DNA of 64,000 bases from an uncultured Prevotellaceae bacterium (lineage in GTDB: Bacteria > Bacteroidota > Bacteroidia > Bacteroidales > Bacteroidaceae): assembly GCA_946402905.1 (NCBI GenBank), contig CAMIYC010000003.1:1-64000 (forward strand). The letters are read 5' to 3'. Shown here piece by piece: positions 25,929 through 34,801 of the stretch. The position numbers and the translations under genes were made by a program. A model generated the notes under the pieces. That model did not search any database. It was given only the letters and a program-made list of their open reading frames with translations, and had not been told where the DNA came from. Positions within the stretch are counted from its first letter, which is position 1. Each line of letters starts with the position of its first letter.

Positions 25929-27209
25929 AATACGCTCCAAAGCCTGGCGGATGTCGTCGATGATGTCGTCGGCATCCTCTATGCCTACGGAGAGACGGAT
26001 CAGGTCGGGTGCCACGCCGGCCTCACGCAACTGCTCGTCGGAGAGCTGGCGATGGGTGTGGCTGGCGGGATGGAGCACACAAGTGCGCGCATCGGCCACA
26101 TGGGTCACGATATTGATCATCTCAAGAGCGTCCATAAACTGGATGGCTGTCTCGCGTGTGCCCTTCAGGCCGAAGGCGATCACGCCGCAGGAGCCCTGTG
26201 GCAGGTATTTCTGCCCGAGGGCATAGTGGGGGTCGTCTTTCAGTCCGCTGTAGTGCACCCATGCCACGCGTGGGTCGTCGTGCAGAAACTCTGCCACCCG
26301 CTGCGCATTGGCGCAATGCTGGCGCATCCTCAAGTGCAGGGTCTGCAGCCCCATGTTCAGGAGGAACGAGTTCTGGGGGGCGGGGATACTGCCCAGGTCG
26401 CGCATCAGCTGCGCCACGAGCTTGGTGGTGTAGCCCATCTTGCCGAAAGCCTTCACGTAGGTGAGTCCGTGATAGGAATCGTCGGGGGTGGTCAGGCCGG
26501 GGTATTTGTCGGCATGTGCCATCCAGTCAAACTGTCCGCTGTCTACCACGGCTCCGCCCACCTGGGTGGCCAGCCCGTCCATGTATTTGGTGGTGGAATG
26601 GGTCACGATATCGGCACCCCATTCAAAGGGACGGCAGTTGACCGGTGTAGCAAAGGTGTTGTCCACGATCAGGGGCACTCCGTTGCGGTGGGCGATGCGG
26701 GCAAACCGCTCGATGTCGAGCACGGCACATCCTGGATTGGAGATGGTCTCGCCGAAAAGCACCTTGGTGTTGGGGCGGAATGCCTGCTGGATCTCCTCGT
26801 CGCTGGCTTCGGGCGATACAAAGGTGCAGTCGATGCCGAGTTTCCTGAGTGTCACGCCGAAAAGGTTGAACGTGCCGCCATAGATCTCGTTGGATGCCAC
26901 GATATGGTCGCCGGCCTCGCAGATATTGAAGATAGCATAGAAATTGGCAGCCTGACCGCTGGAGGTGAGCACACAGCCCACGCCCCCCTCCAGAGCAGCG
27001 ATCTTAGCGGCCACAGCGTCGTTGGTGGGGTTTTGCAGACGGGTGTAGAAATAGCCCTCCTTCTTGAGGTCGAAGAGCTGAGCCATCTCGTCAGAGTCGT
27101 CATATTTGAAGGTAGTACTCTGGATAATCGGCAACTCTATCGGCTCGCCATTTTTAGCATGATATCCTGCATGCACACAAAGTGAGGATATCTTAAGATT
27201 TTTTTTCAT
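25926..27209 (-). CDS. metY: O-acetylhomoserine sulfhydrylase (aminocarboxypropyltransferase)
   Basis: A 427-residue PLP enzyme of the Cys/Met metabolism family. It makes homocysteine from O-acetylhomoserine and sulfide. Motifs include FYTRLQNPTNDAVAAKIAALE near residue 52, SSGQAANFYAIFNICEAGDH near residue 88, and the PLP-binding lysine in DIVTHSTTKYMDGLATQVGG near residue 205. The length of about 430 and the LIVDNTFATPVNCRPFEWGAD segment distinguish it from shorter cystathionine gamma-synthases. On the minus strand upstream, TTACTTTGC near 27267-27275 is a weak promoter candidate. Cysteine synthase activity cannot be excluded. Confidence 0.94.
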   Translation of the reverse strand: MKKNLKISSLCVHAGYHAKNGEPIELPIIQSTTFKYDDSDEMAQLFDLKKEGYFYTRLQNPTNDAVAAKIAALEGGVGCVLTSSGQAANFYAIFNICEAGDHIVASNEIYGGTFNLFGVTLRKLGIDCTFVSPEASDEEIQQAFRPNTKVLFGETISNPGCAVLDIERFARIAHRNGVPLIVDNTFATPVNCRPFEWGADIVTHSTTKYMDGLATQVGGAVVDSGQFDWMAHADKYPGLTTPDDSYHGLTYVKAFGKMGYTTKLVAQLMRDLGSIPAPQNSFLLNMGLQTLHLRMRQHCANAQRVAEFLHDDPRVAWVHYSGLKDDPHYALGQKYLPQGSCGVIAFGLKGTRETAIQFMDALEMINIVTHVADARTCVLHPASHTHRQLSDEQLREAGVAPDLIRLSVGIEDADDIIDDIRQALERI

Positions 27210-27409
27210 GTCAGTCGTTTTTCTGTGTTAAATTGACACAAAAGTGCCTTTTTTGATAATAGTTTGCAAAGTAAGCCATTTTTTTCGAGATACACAAAAA
27301 TTCACGACACCATCTTCTCACTACGGCATAAAATGTAATATTTAAGACACCAATTCTAAAAACCCTTCATCTATTTGATTTATTTTCCACTTCTTTGCTT
27401 TTTATTTCG

Positions 27410-27417
27410 TAACTTTG
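27410..27417 (+). promoter_or_regulatory. Putative -7 element for miaB
   Basis: TAACTTTG followed by C is an exact TAnnTTTG match 70 bp before the miaB start. The gap 27210-27486 is otherwise AT-rich and holds no gene. Confidence 0.55.
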
Positions 27418-27486
27418 CAGCGGCGCTTAAGAGCGCGGGCGAGGAAGCCCACCCTCGCTTGTCGACAAGAACAACAACTACGAGAA

Positions 27487-28806
27487 ATGAAGAAACTCTA
27501 TATCGAGACCTATGGATGCCAGATGAATGTGGCCGACAGCGAGGTGGTGGCCTCTGTCATGCAAATGGCTGGCTATGAGCCATGCGAGACCGTAGAGGAG
27601 GCCGATGCCGTATTCCTCAACACCTGCTCTGTGCGTGAAAACGCAGAAAACAAGATCTACCGGCGGCTCGAAGCCCTGCACGCAGAGACACGCAAGGGGC
27701 GACGACTCATCCTCGGAGTGCTGGGCTGTATGGCAGAGCGTGTGAGAGACGACCTCATAGAGCAACATCATGCCGACCTGGTGGCCGGCCCCGACTCCTA
27801 CCTCAACCTGCCCGACCTCATCGCACAAGCCGAGCTTGGCAACAAAGCCATCGACACCAACCTTTCCACCACGGAGACCTATCGCGACATCGTGCCCAGA
27901 CGCATCGCCGGCAACCGCATCAGCGGATTTGTGAGCATCATGCGTGGATGCAACAATTTCTGCCACTACTGCATCGTGCCCTACACCCGCGGGCGTGAGC
28001 GCTCACGCGACGTGGAGAGCATCCTGCGCGAGGTGGCCGACCTCCAGGAGAAAGGCTACAAGGAGGTGACGCTGCTCGGACAGAATGTCAACTCCTACCA
28101 TTTCACCGCCGACGGACGAGACGTGGGATTCCCACAACTACTCCGCACCGTTGCTGAGGCTGTGCCCGACATGCGCATCCGCTTCACCACCTCACACCCC
28201 AAGGACATGAGCGACGAGACGCTCCACGTCATCGCCGACACACCCAACGTGTGCCGTCATATCCACCTGCCCGTGCAGAGTGGCAGCGACCGCATCCTGC
28301 GGCTCATGAACCGCAAATACACACGTGAGTGGTATCTCGGCCGCGTAGAGGCCATCCGCCGCATCATACCCGACTGCGGACTCTCCACCGACATCTTCGT
28401 GGGATATCACAGCGAGACCGAGGAAGACCACCAACTCTCCCTGTCACTCATGCGCGAGGTGGGCTACGACTCGGCCTTTATGTTCAAATACAGCGAGCGG
28501 CCCGGCACCTATGCCTCGAAGCATCTCCCCGACGACGTGCCCGAGGAGGTGAAGATACGGCGGCTCAACGAACTGATACAGCTTCAGACCGAGCTATCGG
28601 CCGTCGCCAACCGCCGCGACGAGGGCAAGACTTTCGATGTGCTCGTCGAAGGCTACAGCAAGCGCTCACGCTCTCAGCTCATGGGCCGCACCGAGCAAAA
28701 CAAGGCTGTGGTATTCGACCGTGGACACTACCACATCGGCGATACCGTCAGGGTGGAGATCACATCCTCCACCAGTGCCACCCTCCTGGGGAAACCCATA
28801 GAATAA
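27487..28806 (+). CDS. miaB: tRNA-2-methylthio-N6-dimethylallyladenosine synthase
   Basis: A 439-residue radical-SAM methylthiotransferase acting on i6A37 of tRNAs that read codons starting with U. The start at 27487 gives the standard N-terminus KKLYIETYGCQMNVADSE. The auxiliary cluster cysteines are in YGCQMN, LNTCSVRENAE and LGCMAERV; the radical-SAM motif is GCNNFCHYCIVPYTRGRERS with Cys at about 155, 159 and 162. A C-terminal TRAM domain (TFDVLVEGYSKRSRSQLMGR) is present. The ABC transporter gene starts 14 bp after its stop. Confidence 0.97.
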   Translation: MKKLYIETYGCQMNVADSEVVASVMQMAGYEPCETVEEADAVFLNTCSVRENAENKIYRRLEALHAETRKGRRLILGVLGCMAERVRDDLIEQHHADLVAGPDSYLNLPDLIAQAELGNKAIDTNLSTTETYRDIVPRRIAGNRISGFVSIMRGCNNFCHYCIVPYTRGRERSRDVESILREVADLQEKGYKEVTLLGQNVNSYHFTADGRDVGFPQLLRTVAEAVPDMRIRFTTSHPKDMSDETLHVIADTPNVCRHIHLPVQSGSDRILRLMNRKYTREWYLGRVEAIRRIIPDCGLSTDIFVGYHSETEEDHQLSLSLMREVGYDSAFMFKYSERPGTYASKHLPDDVPEEVKIRRLNELIQLQTELSAVANRRDEGKTFDVLVEGYSKRSRSQLMGRTEQNKAVVFDRGHYHIGDTVRVEITSSTSATLLGKPIE

Positions 28807-28820
28807 ATACCAGCAAAAAG

Positions 28821-30650
28821 ATGCGCCAATTCCTGCAAATACTACGGCGGTTCATACCACCCTACAAGAAATATCTTGTGCTTTCCGTACTGTTCAATAT
28901 CCTCTCCGTGATATTGAACATCTTCTCTTTCGCGGCGCTCATCCCCATCCTGCAGATCATTTTCAAGACCGATGACGCCAAGACAGCCACCACGCTGATG
29001 GCATGGGACTGGAGCCACGCCCAGGAGGTGCTGATGAACAACATGAACTACTATGTCAATGGCATGATAGCCGATATCGGGCCCACTACCACGCTGCTGA
29101 TCATCGGGCTCTTCCTGGCGCTGATGACCGCACTCAAGACTGGGGCCTACTTCCTATCCTCGGCCACCATCGTGCCCATACGCACCGGCGTGGTGAGAGA
29201 CATCCGCAACCAGCTCTACCAGAAAATCACTTCACAGTCACTCGGATTCTTCTCTGAGGAGCGCAAGGGCGACATCATAGCGCGCATGAGCGGCGACGTG
29301 CAGGAAATCGAAAACTCCATCATGTCGAGCCTCGAGATGATCTTCAAGAATCCCATCCTCATCATCGGCTATTTCGCCATGCTCATGTTCATCTCCTGGC
29401 AGCTCACCGCCTTCACCCTCGTCATCGTGCCCGTCATGGGATGGCTGATGGGGTTCGTCGGGCGCAAACTCAAGAAGAAGAGCATCAAGGCACAGGCCCT
29501 CTGGAGCGACACCATGAGCCAGGTGGAGGAGACGCTGGGCGGGCTGCGCATCATCAAGGCTTTCAACGCCGAAGAGAAGATGAACCGCCGCTTCGACGCC
29601 GTCAACACAGCCTACCGCAACGACATCATGCGTGTCAACATCCGGCAGTCGATGGCACACCCCATGAGCGAGTTTCTCGGCACCGTGATGATTGTCATCG
29701 TACTGTGGTTCGGAGGTGTGCTCGTGCTCAACAACCACACACTCTCAGGCCCCATCTTCATCTACTACATGGTGATGCTCTACAGCATCATCAACCCGCT
29801 CAAGGATTTCTCCAAGGCCGGATACAACATCCCCAAGGGACTGGCCTCCATGGAGCGCGTCGACAAGATACTTCTCTCCGAGGTAGACATCCAGGAGCCG
29901 GAGCATCCCAGGCATATCGACACCTTCAGCCACAGCATCGAGTTCCGTCATGTCTCATTCAGATACGGACAGCAGTGGGTGCTGCGCGACATCAACCTCA
30001 CCATCCGCAAAGGACAGACCATCGCCCTCGTCGGACAGAGCGGCAGCGGCAAGTCTACACTCGTCGACCTCATACCACGCTACTACGACGTACAGGAGGG
30101 CGAGGTGCTCATCGACGGTATCAACGTGCGCGACCTGGGCATCCACGACCTGCGCTCGCTCATCGGAAATGTCAACCAGGAGTCGATCCTCTTCAACGAT
30201 ACCTTCTTCAACAACATTTCCTTCGGTGTGCCCAATGCCACTCCGGCACAGGTGGAGGAGGCAGCGCGCATCGCCAATGCCCACGACTTCATCATGGCCT
30301 CCGAGCAGGGCTACGACACCTGTATCGGCGACCGCGGCGGACGGCTCTCCGGCGGACAACGGCAGCGGGTGAGCATCGCGCGCGCCATACTCAAAAACCC
30401 GCCCATACTCATCCTCGACGAGGCCACCTCGGCCCTCGACACCGAGAGCGAGCGACTGGTACAGGAGGCCCTGGAACACCTGATGAAGACACGCACCACC
30501 GTGGCCATCGCCCACCGGCTCTCCACCATCCGCAACGCCGACGAGATCTGCGTGCTGCATGAGGGGCGCATCGTGGAGCGCGGCACGCACGACCAGCTGA
30601 TCAGCGCCGACGGCTACTACCGTAAACTTCACGACATGCAGGCCTCATGA
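28821..30650 (+). CDS. ABC transporter, fused permease and ATPase (MsbA-like lipid exporter)
   Basis: A 609-residue half-transporter. Residues 1-330 contain six membrane helices of the type-I exporter fold (YLVLSVLFNILSVILNIFSF and following). The ATPase domain has Walker A GQSGSGKST near residue 405, the signature LSGGQRQRVSIARAIL, Walker B PILILDEATSALD and the switch His in VAIAHRLSTIRNADEI. MsbA-type proteins flip lipid A or related lipids across the inner membrane. The following two genes, an LpxL-like acyltransferase (4-bp overlap) and a KdkA-like kinase, support an LPS role. Other exported substrates are possible. Confidence 0.9.
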   Translation: MRQFLQILRRFIPPYKKYLVLSVLFNILSVILNIFSFAALIPILQIIFKTDDAKTATTLMAWDWSHAQEVLMNNMNYYVNGMIADIGPTTTLLIIGLFLALMTALKTGAYFLSSATIVPIRTGVVRDIRNQLYQKITSQSLGFFSEERKGDIIARMSGDVQEIENSIMSSLEMIFKNPILIIGYFAMLMFISWQLTAFTLVIVPVMGWLMGFVGRKLKKKSIKAQALWSDTMSQVEETLGGLRIIKAFNAEEKMNRRFDAVNTAYRNDIMRVNIRQSMAHPMSEFLGTVMIVIVLWFGGVLVLNNHTLSGPIFIYYMVMLYSIINPLKDFSKAGYNIPKGLASMERVDKILLSEVDIQEPEHPRHIDTFSHSIEFRHVSFRYGQQWVLRDINLTIRKGQTIALVGQSGSGKSTLVDLIPRYYDVQEGEVLIDGINVRDLGIHDLRSLIGNVNQESILFNDTFFNNISFGVPNATPAQVEEAARIANAHDFIMASEQGYDTCIGDRGGRLSGGQRQRVSIARAILKNPPILILDEATSALDTESERLVQEALEHLMKTRTTVAIAHRLSTIRNADEICVLHEGRIVERGTHDQLISADGYYRKLHDMQAS

Positions 30651-31579
30651 GAATCCTATACCCCATCGTTCACGCTACCTTCTATGCACTCTCGCTGCTG
30701 CCCTTCGGCGTGCTTTACTTGCTCTCCGACTGCCTCTACCTGGTGGTATACTACCTTATCAGATACCGCCGGCGAGTGGTGAGGACCAATCTCGCCACCT
30801 CTTTCCCGGAGATGACCACCGACGAGCGGCAACGCATCGAGCAGGGATTCTACCACTTCCTCTGCGACTACCTCTTCGAGACACTCAAGCTGCTCTCCAT
30901 CACGCCAGAGCAGATGCTCAGCCACATAGAGTTCCGCAACCTGGAGGAGGTGGAGCGGTGCTTCGACGAGGGACAGCACTGCGCCGCCATCCTCGGCCAC
31001 TACTGCAACTGGGAATATCTCTCCACCACCGGCCTGGGATTTACGAGACACCACGAGGCAGTGACGGGCCTGATCTATCACCCCCTGTACAACAAGATCT
31101 TCGACCGCCTCTTCATCGACCTCAGACAGCATCTCGGGGGCACCTGCATCCCCAAGCAAGACATCCTGCGCCATCTGCTCACCTACAGACGCGAGCAGCG
31201 CATGACACTCTTCGGCTATATCTCCGACCAGGCGCCCAAATGGGAGAACATCCACCTCTGGCTGCCCTTCCTGCACCACGACACGCCGGTCTTCACCAAC
31301 GGCGAGAAGATCATGCGCAAGATCAACAACGCGGTCTTCTACGTCGACATGGAGCGACCGCGACGCGGCCACTACATCGTGACGTTCAGACTGATGACAC
31401 GCACGCCCGGCGAACTGGAGGAGCATGCCATCACACGCCGTTTCTTCCAACTGCTCGAACAGACCATCCGCCGCGACCCGAGATACTACCTGTGGAGTCA
31501 CGACCGGTGGAAACGCACACACGAGGAGTTCGACCGCAGATTCACCGTCGTCGACGGCAAAGTCATCCACAAGAAATAG
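30647..31579 (+). CDS. Lipid A biosynthesis acyltransferase, LpxL/HtrB family
   Basis: A 310-residue membrane-anchored acyltransferase of the HtrB family. An N-terminal hydrophobic helix (YALSLLPFGVLYLLSDCLYL) is followed by the catalytic HxxxxE motif as GHYCNWEYLS near residue 117. The segment FTNGEKIMRKINNAVFYVDM also matches the family. Such enzymes add secondary acyl chains to lipid A from acyl-ACP at the inner membrane. The start overlaps the ABC transporter stop by four bases. Bacteroidetes often have only one or two such proteins, so its exact acylation position is open. Confidence 0.9.
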   Translation: MRILYPIVHATFYALSLLPFGVLYLLSDCLYLVVYYLIRYRRRVVRTNLATSFPEMTTDERQRIEQGFYHFLCDYLFETLKLLSITPEQMLSHIEFRNLEEVERCFDEGQHCAAILGHYCNWEYLSTTGLGFTRHHEAVTGLIYHPLYNKIFDRLFIDLRQHLGGTCIPKQDILRHLLTYRREQRMTLFGYISDQAPKWENIHLWLPFLHHDTPVFTNGEKIMRKINNAVFYVDMERPRRGHYIVTFRLMTRTPGELEEHAITRRFFQLLEQTIRRDPRYYLWSHDRWKRTHEEFDRRFTVVDGKVIHKK

Positions 31580-31581
31580 CC

Positions 31582-32328
31582 ATGCATATCATCAACGACC
31601 GATACCAAGCACATAAAGATTTCCTCGAGCGTATCCCTGAGATCTTGGAGAGCCAGGGCGAGATGATCAAAGACGGGCGCAACCTGGTGAAGCGGCTCGT
31701 CATGCCCGACGGCACGGCCATCAACGTCAAGCGCTACCATGCTCCCCACTGGCTCAACATCCCCATATATTCTTTCGGACTCTCCAAGCCCAAAGGACAA
31801 CGGGCCTATGAATATGCCGCCATCCTCCGTAGCAAGGGCATCGACACCCCGGAGCCCATCGCCTATTTTGAGGAGCGTCGCGCTCACCTGCTCGGACTGT
31901 CTTATTTCATCAGTCTCCAGTGCCCGTACCCTCATGAGTTTTACGAACTGGGCGACGCGCCCGCAGCTTTCTACCAACCACTCACACTGCCGTTCGCACA
32001 GTTCGTAGCCCACATGCACAGCCAGGGCATACTGCACCTCGATTTCTCCCCTGGCAACATCCTCTGGGAGCAGACCGAGAGTGGATATCATTTCTCCGTC
32101 GTCGACATCAACCGCATGTATTTCGGCCCCGTCGACATCAAACGCGGCTGTGCCAACTTCGCCCGTCTATGGGGACCGAAGCAGTTTATCATCGACACGG
32201 TGAGCCAATATGCCCGCCTGCGTCATTTCGACCCCGACGAGGCCTTGCGCATCGCGCTCGACAACCGTGCCGCCTTCTGGCGTCGCTACAGGCGGCGCCA
32301 CCCCGTAAGATTCAATTTGGAGCTTTAG
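31582..32328 (+). CDS. Kinase of the KdkA/InaA (lipopolysaccharide kinase) family
   Basis: A 248-residue small protein-kinase-like enzyme. The start at 31582 is 2 bp after the acyltransferase stop; the longer open frame upstream is a shadow. Kinase-like landmarks are the Lys in INVKRYHAPHW, Glu in AYEYAAILRSKG, the catalytic loop HLDFSPGNILWE near residue 151, and the metal-binding Asp in FSVVDINRMYFG near residue 173. KdkA and related enzymes phosphorylate Kdo or other inner-core sugars. With the neighbouring ABC and LpxL-like genes it forms a coherent LPS unit. The stop TAG opens a 9-bp tandem array (32326-32361). Confidence 0.85.
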   Translation: MHIINDRYQAHKDFLERIPEILESQGEMIKDGRNLVKRLVMPDGTAINVKRYHAPHWLNIPIYSFGLSKPKGQRAYEYAAILRSKGIDTPEPIAYFEERRAHLLGLSYFISLQCPYPHEFYELGDAPAAFYQPLTLPFAQFVAHMHSQGILHLDFSPGNILWEQTESGYHFSVVDINRMYFGPVDIKRGCANFARLWGPKQFIIDTVSQYARLRHFDPDEALRIALDNRAAFWRRYRRRHPVRFNLEL

Positions 32329-32361
32329 TATCTCTAGTATCACTAGAAAGACTAGAAAGAC
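32326..32361. repeat. 9-bp tandem array starting on a stop codon
   Basis: Four 9-bp units: TAGTATCTC, TAGTATCAC, TAGAAAGAC, TAGAAAGAC. The first three bases are the stop codon of the kinase gene, so the array is in phase with it. The next gene starts at 32384. Confidence 0.8.
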
Positions 32362-32383
32362 TCCCCCCACAAAACCAAAAATA

Positions 32384-33082
32384 ATGACCACAGATAATAT
32401 CCGGCTCATTGCCTTCGATGCCGACGACACCCTCTGGGACTGCCAGTCGCACTTCGAGGCCGTAGAGCGTCAGTACTGCGAGATACTCGCCCCATGGGGC
32501 GATGCCGCCACTGTCTCGGCCCGCCTCTTCGAGGTGGAGACCCGCAACATGCCTCAACTGGGGTATGGCAGCAAAGCCTTCACCCTCTCGCTGGTGGAAA
32601 ACGCCGTAGAGATGAGCCGCGGAGGCATCAGCGCCACACAACTGCTGCAGATACAGCGCCTCGGGCGCAGCCTGCTCAACATCCCCGCCACGCCGCTGCC
32701 GGGCGTGGAGAGCACCCTGCGCACCATCCGCGCCATGGCGCGATACAAGATGGTGGTCTTCACCAAGGGCGAAATCCTCGACCAGGAAAACAAGCTCATC
32801 CGCTCAGGACTGTGGGACTATTTCGACCGCGTCGAGGTGGTCTCCGACAAGACACCGCGACAGTATCGCGAACTATGTTGCACCTTCGGCATCGGAATCG
32901 ACCAGCTGCTCATGGTGGGCAACAGCTTCAAAAGCGACATCGCCCCGGTGCTACAGCTCGGCGGATATGCCGCTCACATCCCTTTCGAAGTACAGTGGGC
33001 GCACGAAAAAACGGAGGAGTACGATCATCCGCATCTCCTCCGTCTTTCTCATATATCTCAACTCATTGATTACATGAATTGA
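32384..33082 (+). CDS. HAD family hydrolase
   Basis: A 232-residue haloacid-dehalogenase phosphatase. Motif I is AFDADDTLWDCQ near residues 10-20 with both aspartates, motif II is MVVFTKGEILDQ, motif III Lys lies in VSDKTPRQY, and motif IV is MVGNSFKSDIAPV. The cap is of the helical C1 type. Substrate is unknown; small phosphorylated metabolites are typical. It sits at the end of the miaB-LPS unit, separated from the kinase gene by a 9-bp array, and is followed by an 11-bp repeat array. Confidence 0.88.
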   Translation: MTTDNIRLIAFDADDTLWDCQSHFEAVERQYCEILAPWGDAATVSARLFEVETRNMPQLGYGSKAFTLSLVENAVEMSRGGISATQLLQIQRLGRSLLNIPATPLPGVESTLRTIRAMARYKMVVFTKGEILDQENKLIRSGLWDYFDRVEVVSDKTPRQYRELCCTFGIGIDQLLMVGNSFKSDIAPVLQLGGYAAHIPFEVQWAHEKTEEYDHPHLLRLSHISQLIDYMN

Positions 33083-33086
33083 GTCT

Positions 33087-33155
33087 TTCACGTGAATTAG
33101 TCGTGAATTGCTCGTGGTTTTTTCACGTGAATTAGCCGTGAATTATTCGTGAATT
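33087..33155. repeat. 11-bp repeat array, left arm
   Basis: Degenerate 11-bp units of the type GTGAATTAGTC/GTGAATTATTC with two copies of the palindrome TTCACGTGAA (33087-33096, 33122-33131). They run in the opposite direction to the array at 33876-34006, so the two arrays bracket the GxxExxY gene as inverted repeats. Confidence 0.75.
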
Positions 33156-33169
33156 TTATTTGAATACTT

Positions 33170-33595
33170 TCACAAGACACGATTCATGTCTTTATCCAGT
33201 AAGACACACTCATTAGTTTCCTCAAAAAAACCGTAGCGCTCACCTTGCAGACTTGGTTGACCGAAGTTGATGAGCAGTCCTACGGGCTTCTTCGTAAGTC
33301 GTAGATAATTAAACAGCTGGGCACGGTGTGCTGGTACAATCTCACTGGTAGATTTCAGCTCGACAATGACATCATTTACAACTATGTCCACCTGAAAATG
33401 TTTCTCCAGTTTATAATGCTTATAGAAGCAAGGCAAATATTTCTCTCTTTCGTTTTCAATCCCTTTATCAAGCAGTTCCAGGTGCAGTGCCTCATTATAT
33501 AGAGACTCTGTCAACCCCCAGTTGAGTTCACTATGAACTTCCATGGCAGCCCCTATAATCTGATACACCACATCCTTATTTTTTTTAGGATTCAT
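33170..33595 (-). CDS. GxxExxY family protein (PD-(D/E)xK nuclease-like)
   Basis: A protein of about 141 residues of the GxxExxY family. The name motif is GLTESLYNEALHLEL. The nuclease-like core is HFQVDIVVNDVIVELKSTSEI, with the Asp, Glu and Lys pattern of PD-(D/E)xK enzymes. Such genes are scattered in Bacteroidetes genomes, often as isolated single genes; their role is unknown. The ATG complementary to 33593-33595 is chosen over the GTG just upstream. The gene is AT-rich compared with its neighbours and lies between inverted repeat arrays, which suggests it moved as a cassette. Confidence 0.85.
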   Translation of the reverse strand: MNPKKNKDVVYQIIGAAMEVHSELNWGLTESLYNEALHLELLDKGIENEREKYLPCFYKHYKLEKHFQVDIVVNDVIVELKSTSEIVPAHRAQLFNYLRLTKKPVGLLINFGQPSLQGERYGFFEETNECVLLDKDMNRVL

Positions 33596-33629
33596 CACGT
33601 TAAGAAATAAAAACTGATATTAATACCTA

Positions 33630-33860
33630 AACTTTCCCACCTTATTTTATCAAGAATTTAAGAATTAAAGAATTTTCATTCATACAGGAATTTATAGGAA
33701 TTTGAGAAGAAATGGCAAGCCATTTCATTTTCTCCGCAAGTGGGATTCCCGTCGCTTGCGACGGATAATTCTCGATAATACTTTTATTGATTATAAATTC
33801 TTAAATTCTTAAATTCTTGATAAACAATTTGTTATAATCGCTCTAAGGGTGGGAAACTTC
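33630..33860. repeat. Imperfect 230-bp inverted repeat upstream of the GxxExxY gene
   Basis: A perfect 21-bp pair (33647-33667 with 33805-33825, TTTATCAAGAATTTAAGAAT and its complement) is nested inside an outer pair ACTTTCCCACCTT (33632-33644) and AAGGGTGGGAAACTT (33846-33860). The centre holds GAAATGGC-AA-GCCATTTC (33710-33727) and a CGCAAG/CTTGCG hairpin. Octamers AAGAATTT recur in each arm. A short relative lies at 923-1000. Confidence 0.8.
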
Positions 33861-33875
33861 AGTTAATACACTCAA

Positions 33876-34006
33876 ATAATTCAAGAACAATTCACGAATA
33901 ATTCAAGAACAATTCAAGAACAATTCACGAATAATTCACGTGAAAAACTCATTACCAGTCAATCCACGAACAATTCACGTGAAAAAAACCGGTCAATTCA
34001 CGTGAA
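33876..34006. repeat. 11-bp repeat array, right arm
   Basis: Units of the type AATTCAAGAAC and AATTCACGAAT, followed by three TTCACGTGAA palindromes (33935-33944, 33974-33983, 33997-34006). The array runs into the last codons and stop of the Omp28-like gene (33993-33995). Confidence 0.85.
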
Positions 34007-34790
34007 GAGCCTTCTTCGTCACCTGCAGTACACCATTGTTGTTATACACGAAGGCCACCACCGCCATGTTTTCCGGCACCCACTCATCACTCTCCAGGGT
34101 GTAGTCAAACTCCACCACCTTCTGCTCGCCCTCGGCGATGCTGAAGTCGGTGCCCCACGTGCCGTTGACAGCCGTGCGGAACACATGGTTGTGCGTATAC
34201 TCGAGGTTGCGGGAGCCGTCGGGCATATACTGGAATGCCACGATGCCGTCTTCGATCAGCCACAGCTGCAGTTTGCCCGTGCTGTTGCCGTCCACGCCCA
34301 TGGCCGCCACGGTGAAGTGAGCCTTCCGGGTGGCAGCGTCGTATGTCGAGGTGAGGTCGAGTGATACGGGTGCCACCTTAGAGAGTTCATCCCTCACGAT
34401 CGTGGCCCACGACGTGTAGTCGCTGGTGCCCCGGCGGTCGATCACCCCCTTGGGCTGCGACTCCACCTTCCAATAGTCGAAATACTCGTTGCCTGTCTCG
34501 GTGTAGAGCGCATAGGGCGTGCCCCTGGTCGACTTGGCGAAGGGTCCGGAGTGGATGCCCACGCCGATGACGGTGTCGCCGTAGAGGGCCTGCAGCTTTT
34601 CGATCTCCAGCGTGGCGTTGGGGCAGTTGACGCAACGCTGTCCGGTGAAGTCTTCTATCAGCACGTTGCGTCCCACGGCAGCGGGTTTCACATAGGTATA
34701 GCGGTCGGCCTCGTCTACCTCGTCGCACGACGACAGCACGCCCACGGCGCACAGCAGCAGGGCCGGTAATATAGTCTTGAAGTTCATCAT
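33993..34790 (-). CDS. Omp28-related outer membrane lipoprotein
   Basis: A 265-residue lipoprotein with signal peptide and lipobox LSSCDEV. After the anchor, VLIEDFTGQRCVNCPNATLEIEKLQ is the typical Omp28 start, a thioredoxin-like fold with a CVNC motif. Omp28 proteins are surface antigens in oral Bacteroidetes, and their activity is unknown. The last codons (HVN and stop) coincide with a TTCACGTGAA repeat. It is the third gene after a TlpA-like thioredoxin and DUF6029, with a 12-bp gap, so the three probably act together in the envelope, possibly in redox folding. Confidence 0.88.
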   Translation of the reverse strand: MMNFKTILPALLLCAVGVLSSCDEVDEADRYTYVKPAAVGRNVLIEDFTGQRCVNCPNATLEIEKLQALYGDTVIGVGIHSGPFAKSTRGTPYALYTETGNEYFDYWKVESQPKGVIDRRGTSDYTSWATIVRDELSKVAPVSLDLTSTYDAATRKAHFTVAAMGVDGNSTGKLQLWLIEDGIVAFQYMPDGSRNLEYTHNHVFRTAVNGTWGTDFSIAEGEQKVVEFDYTLESDEWVPENMAVVAFVYNNNGVLQVTKKALHVN

Positions 34791-34801
34791 ACCTCTCTCC
34801 G

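Noticed and set aside
28329..28820. Upstream in-frame extension of the ABC transporter
   Set aside because: It runs through miaB in another frame; the Met at 28821 starts the first membrane helix.
30958..31581. Upstream in-frame extension of the KdkA-like kinase
   Set aside because: Overlaps the acyltransferase in another frame; the start at 31582 fits the family length.
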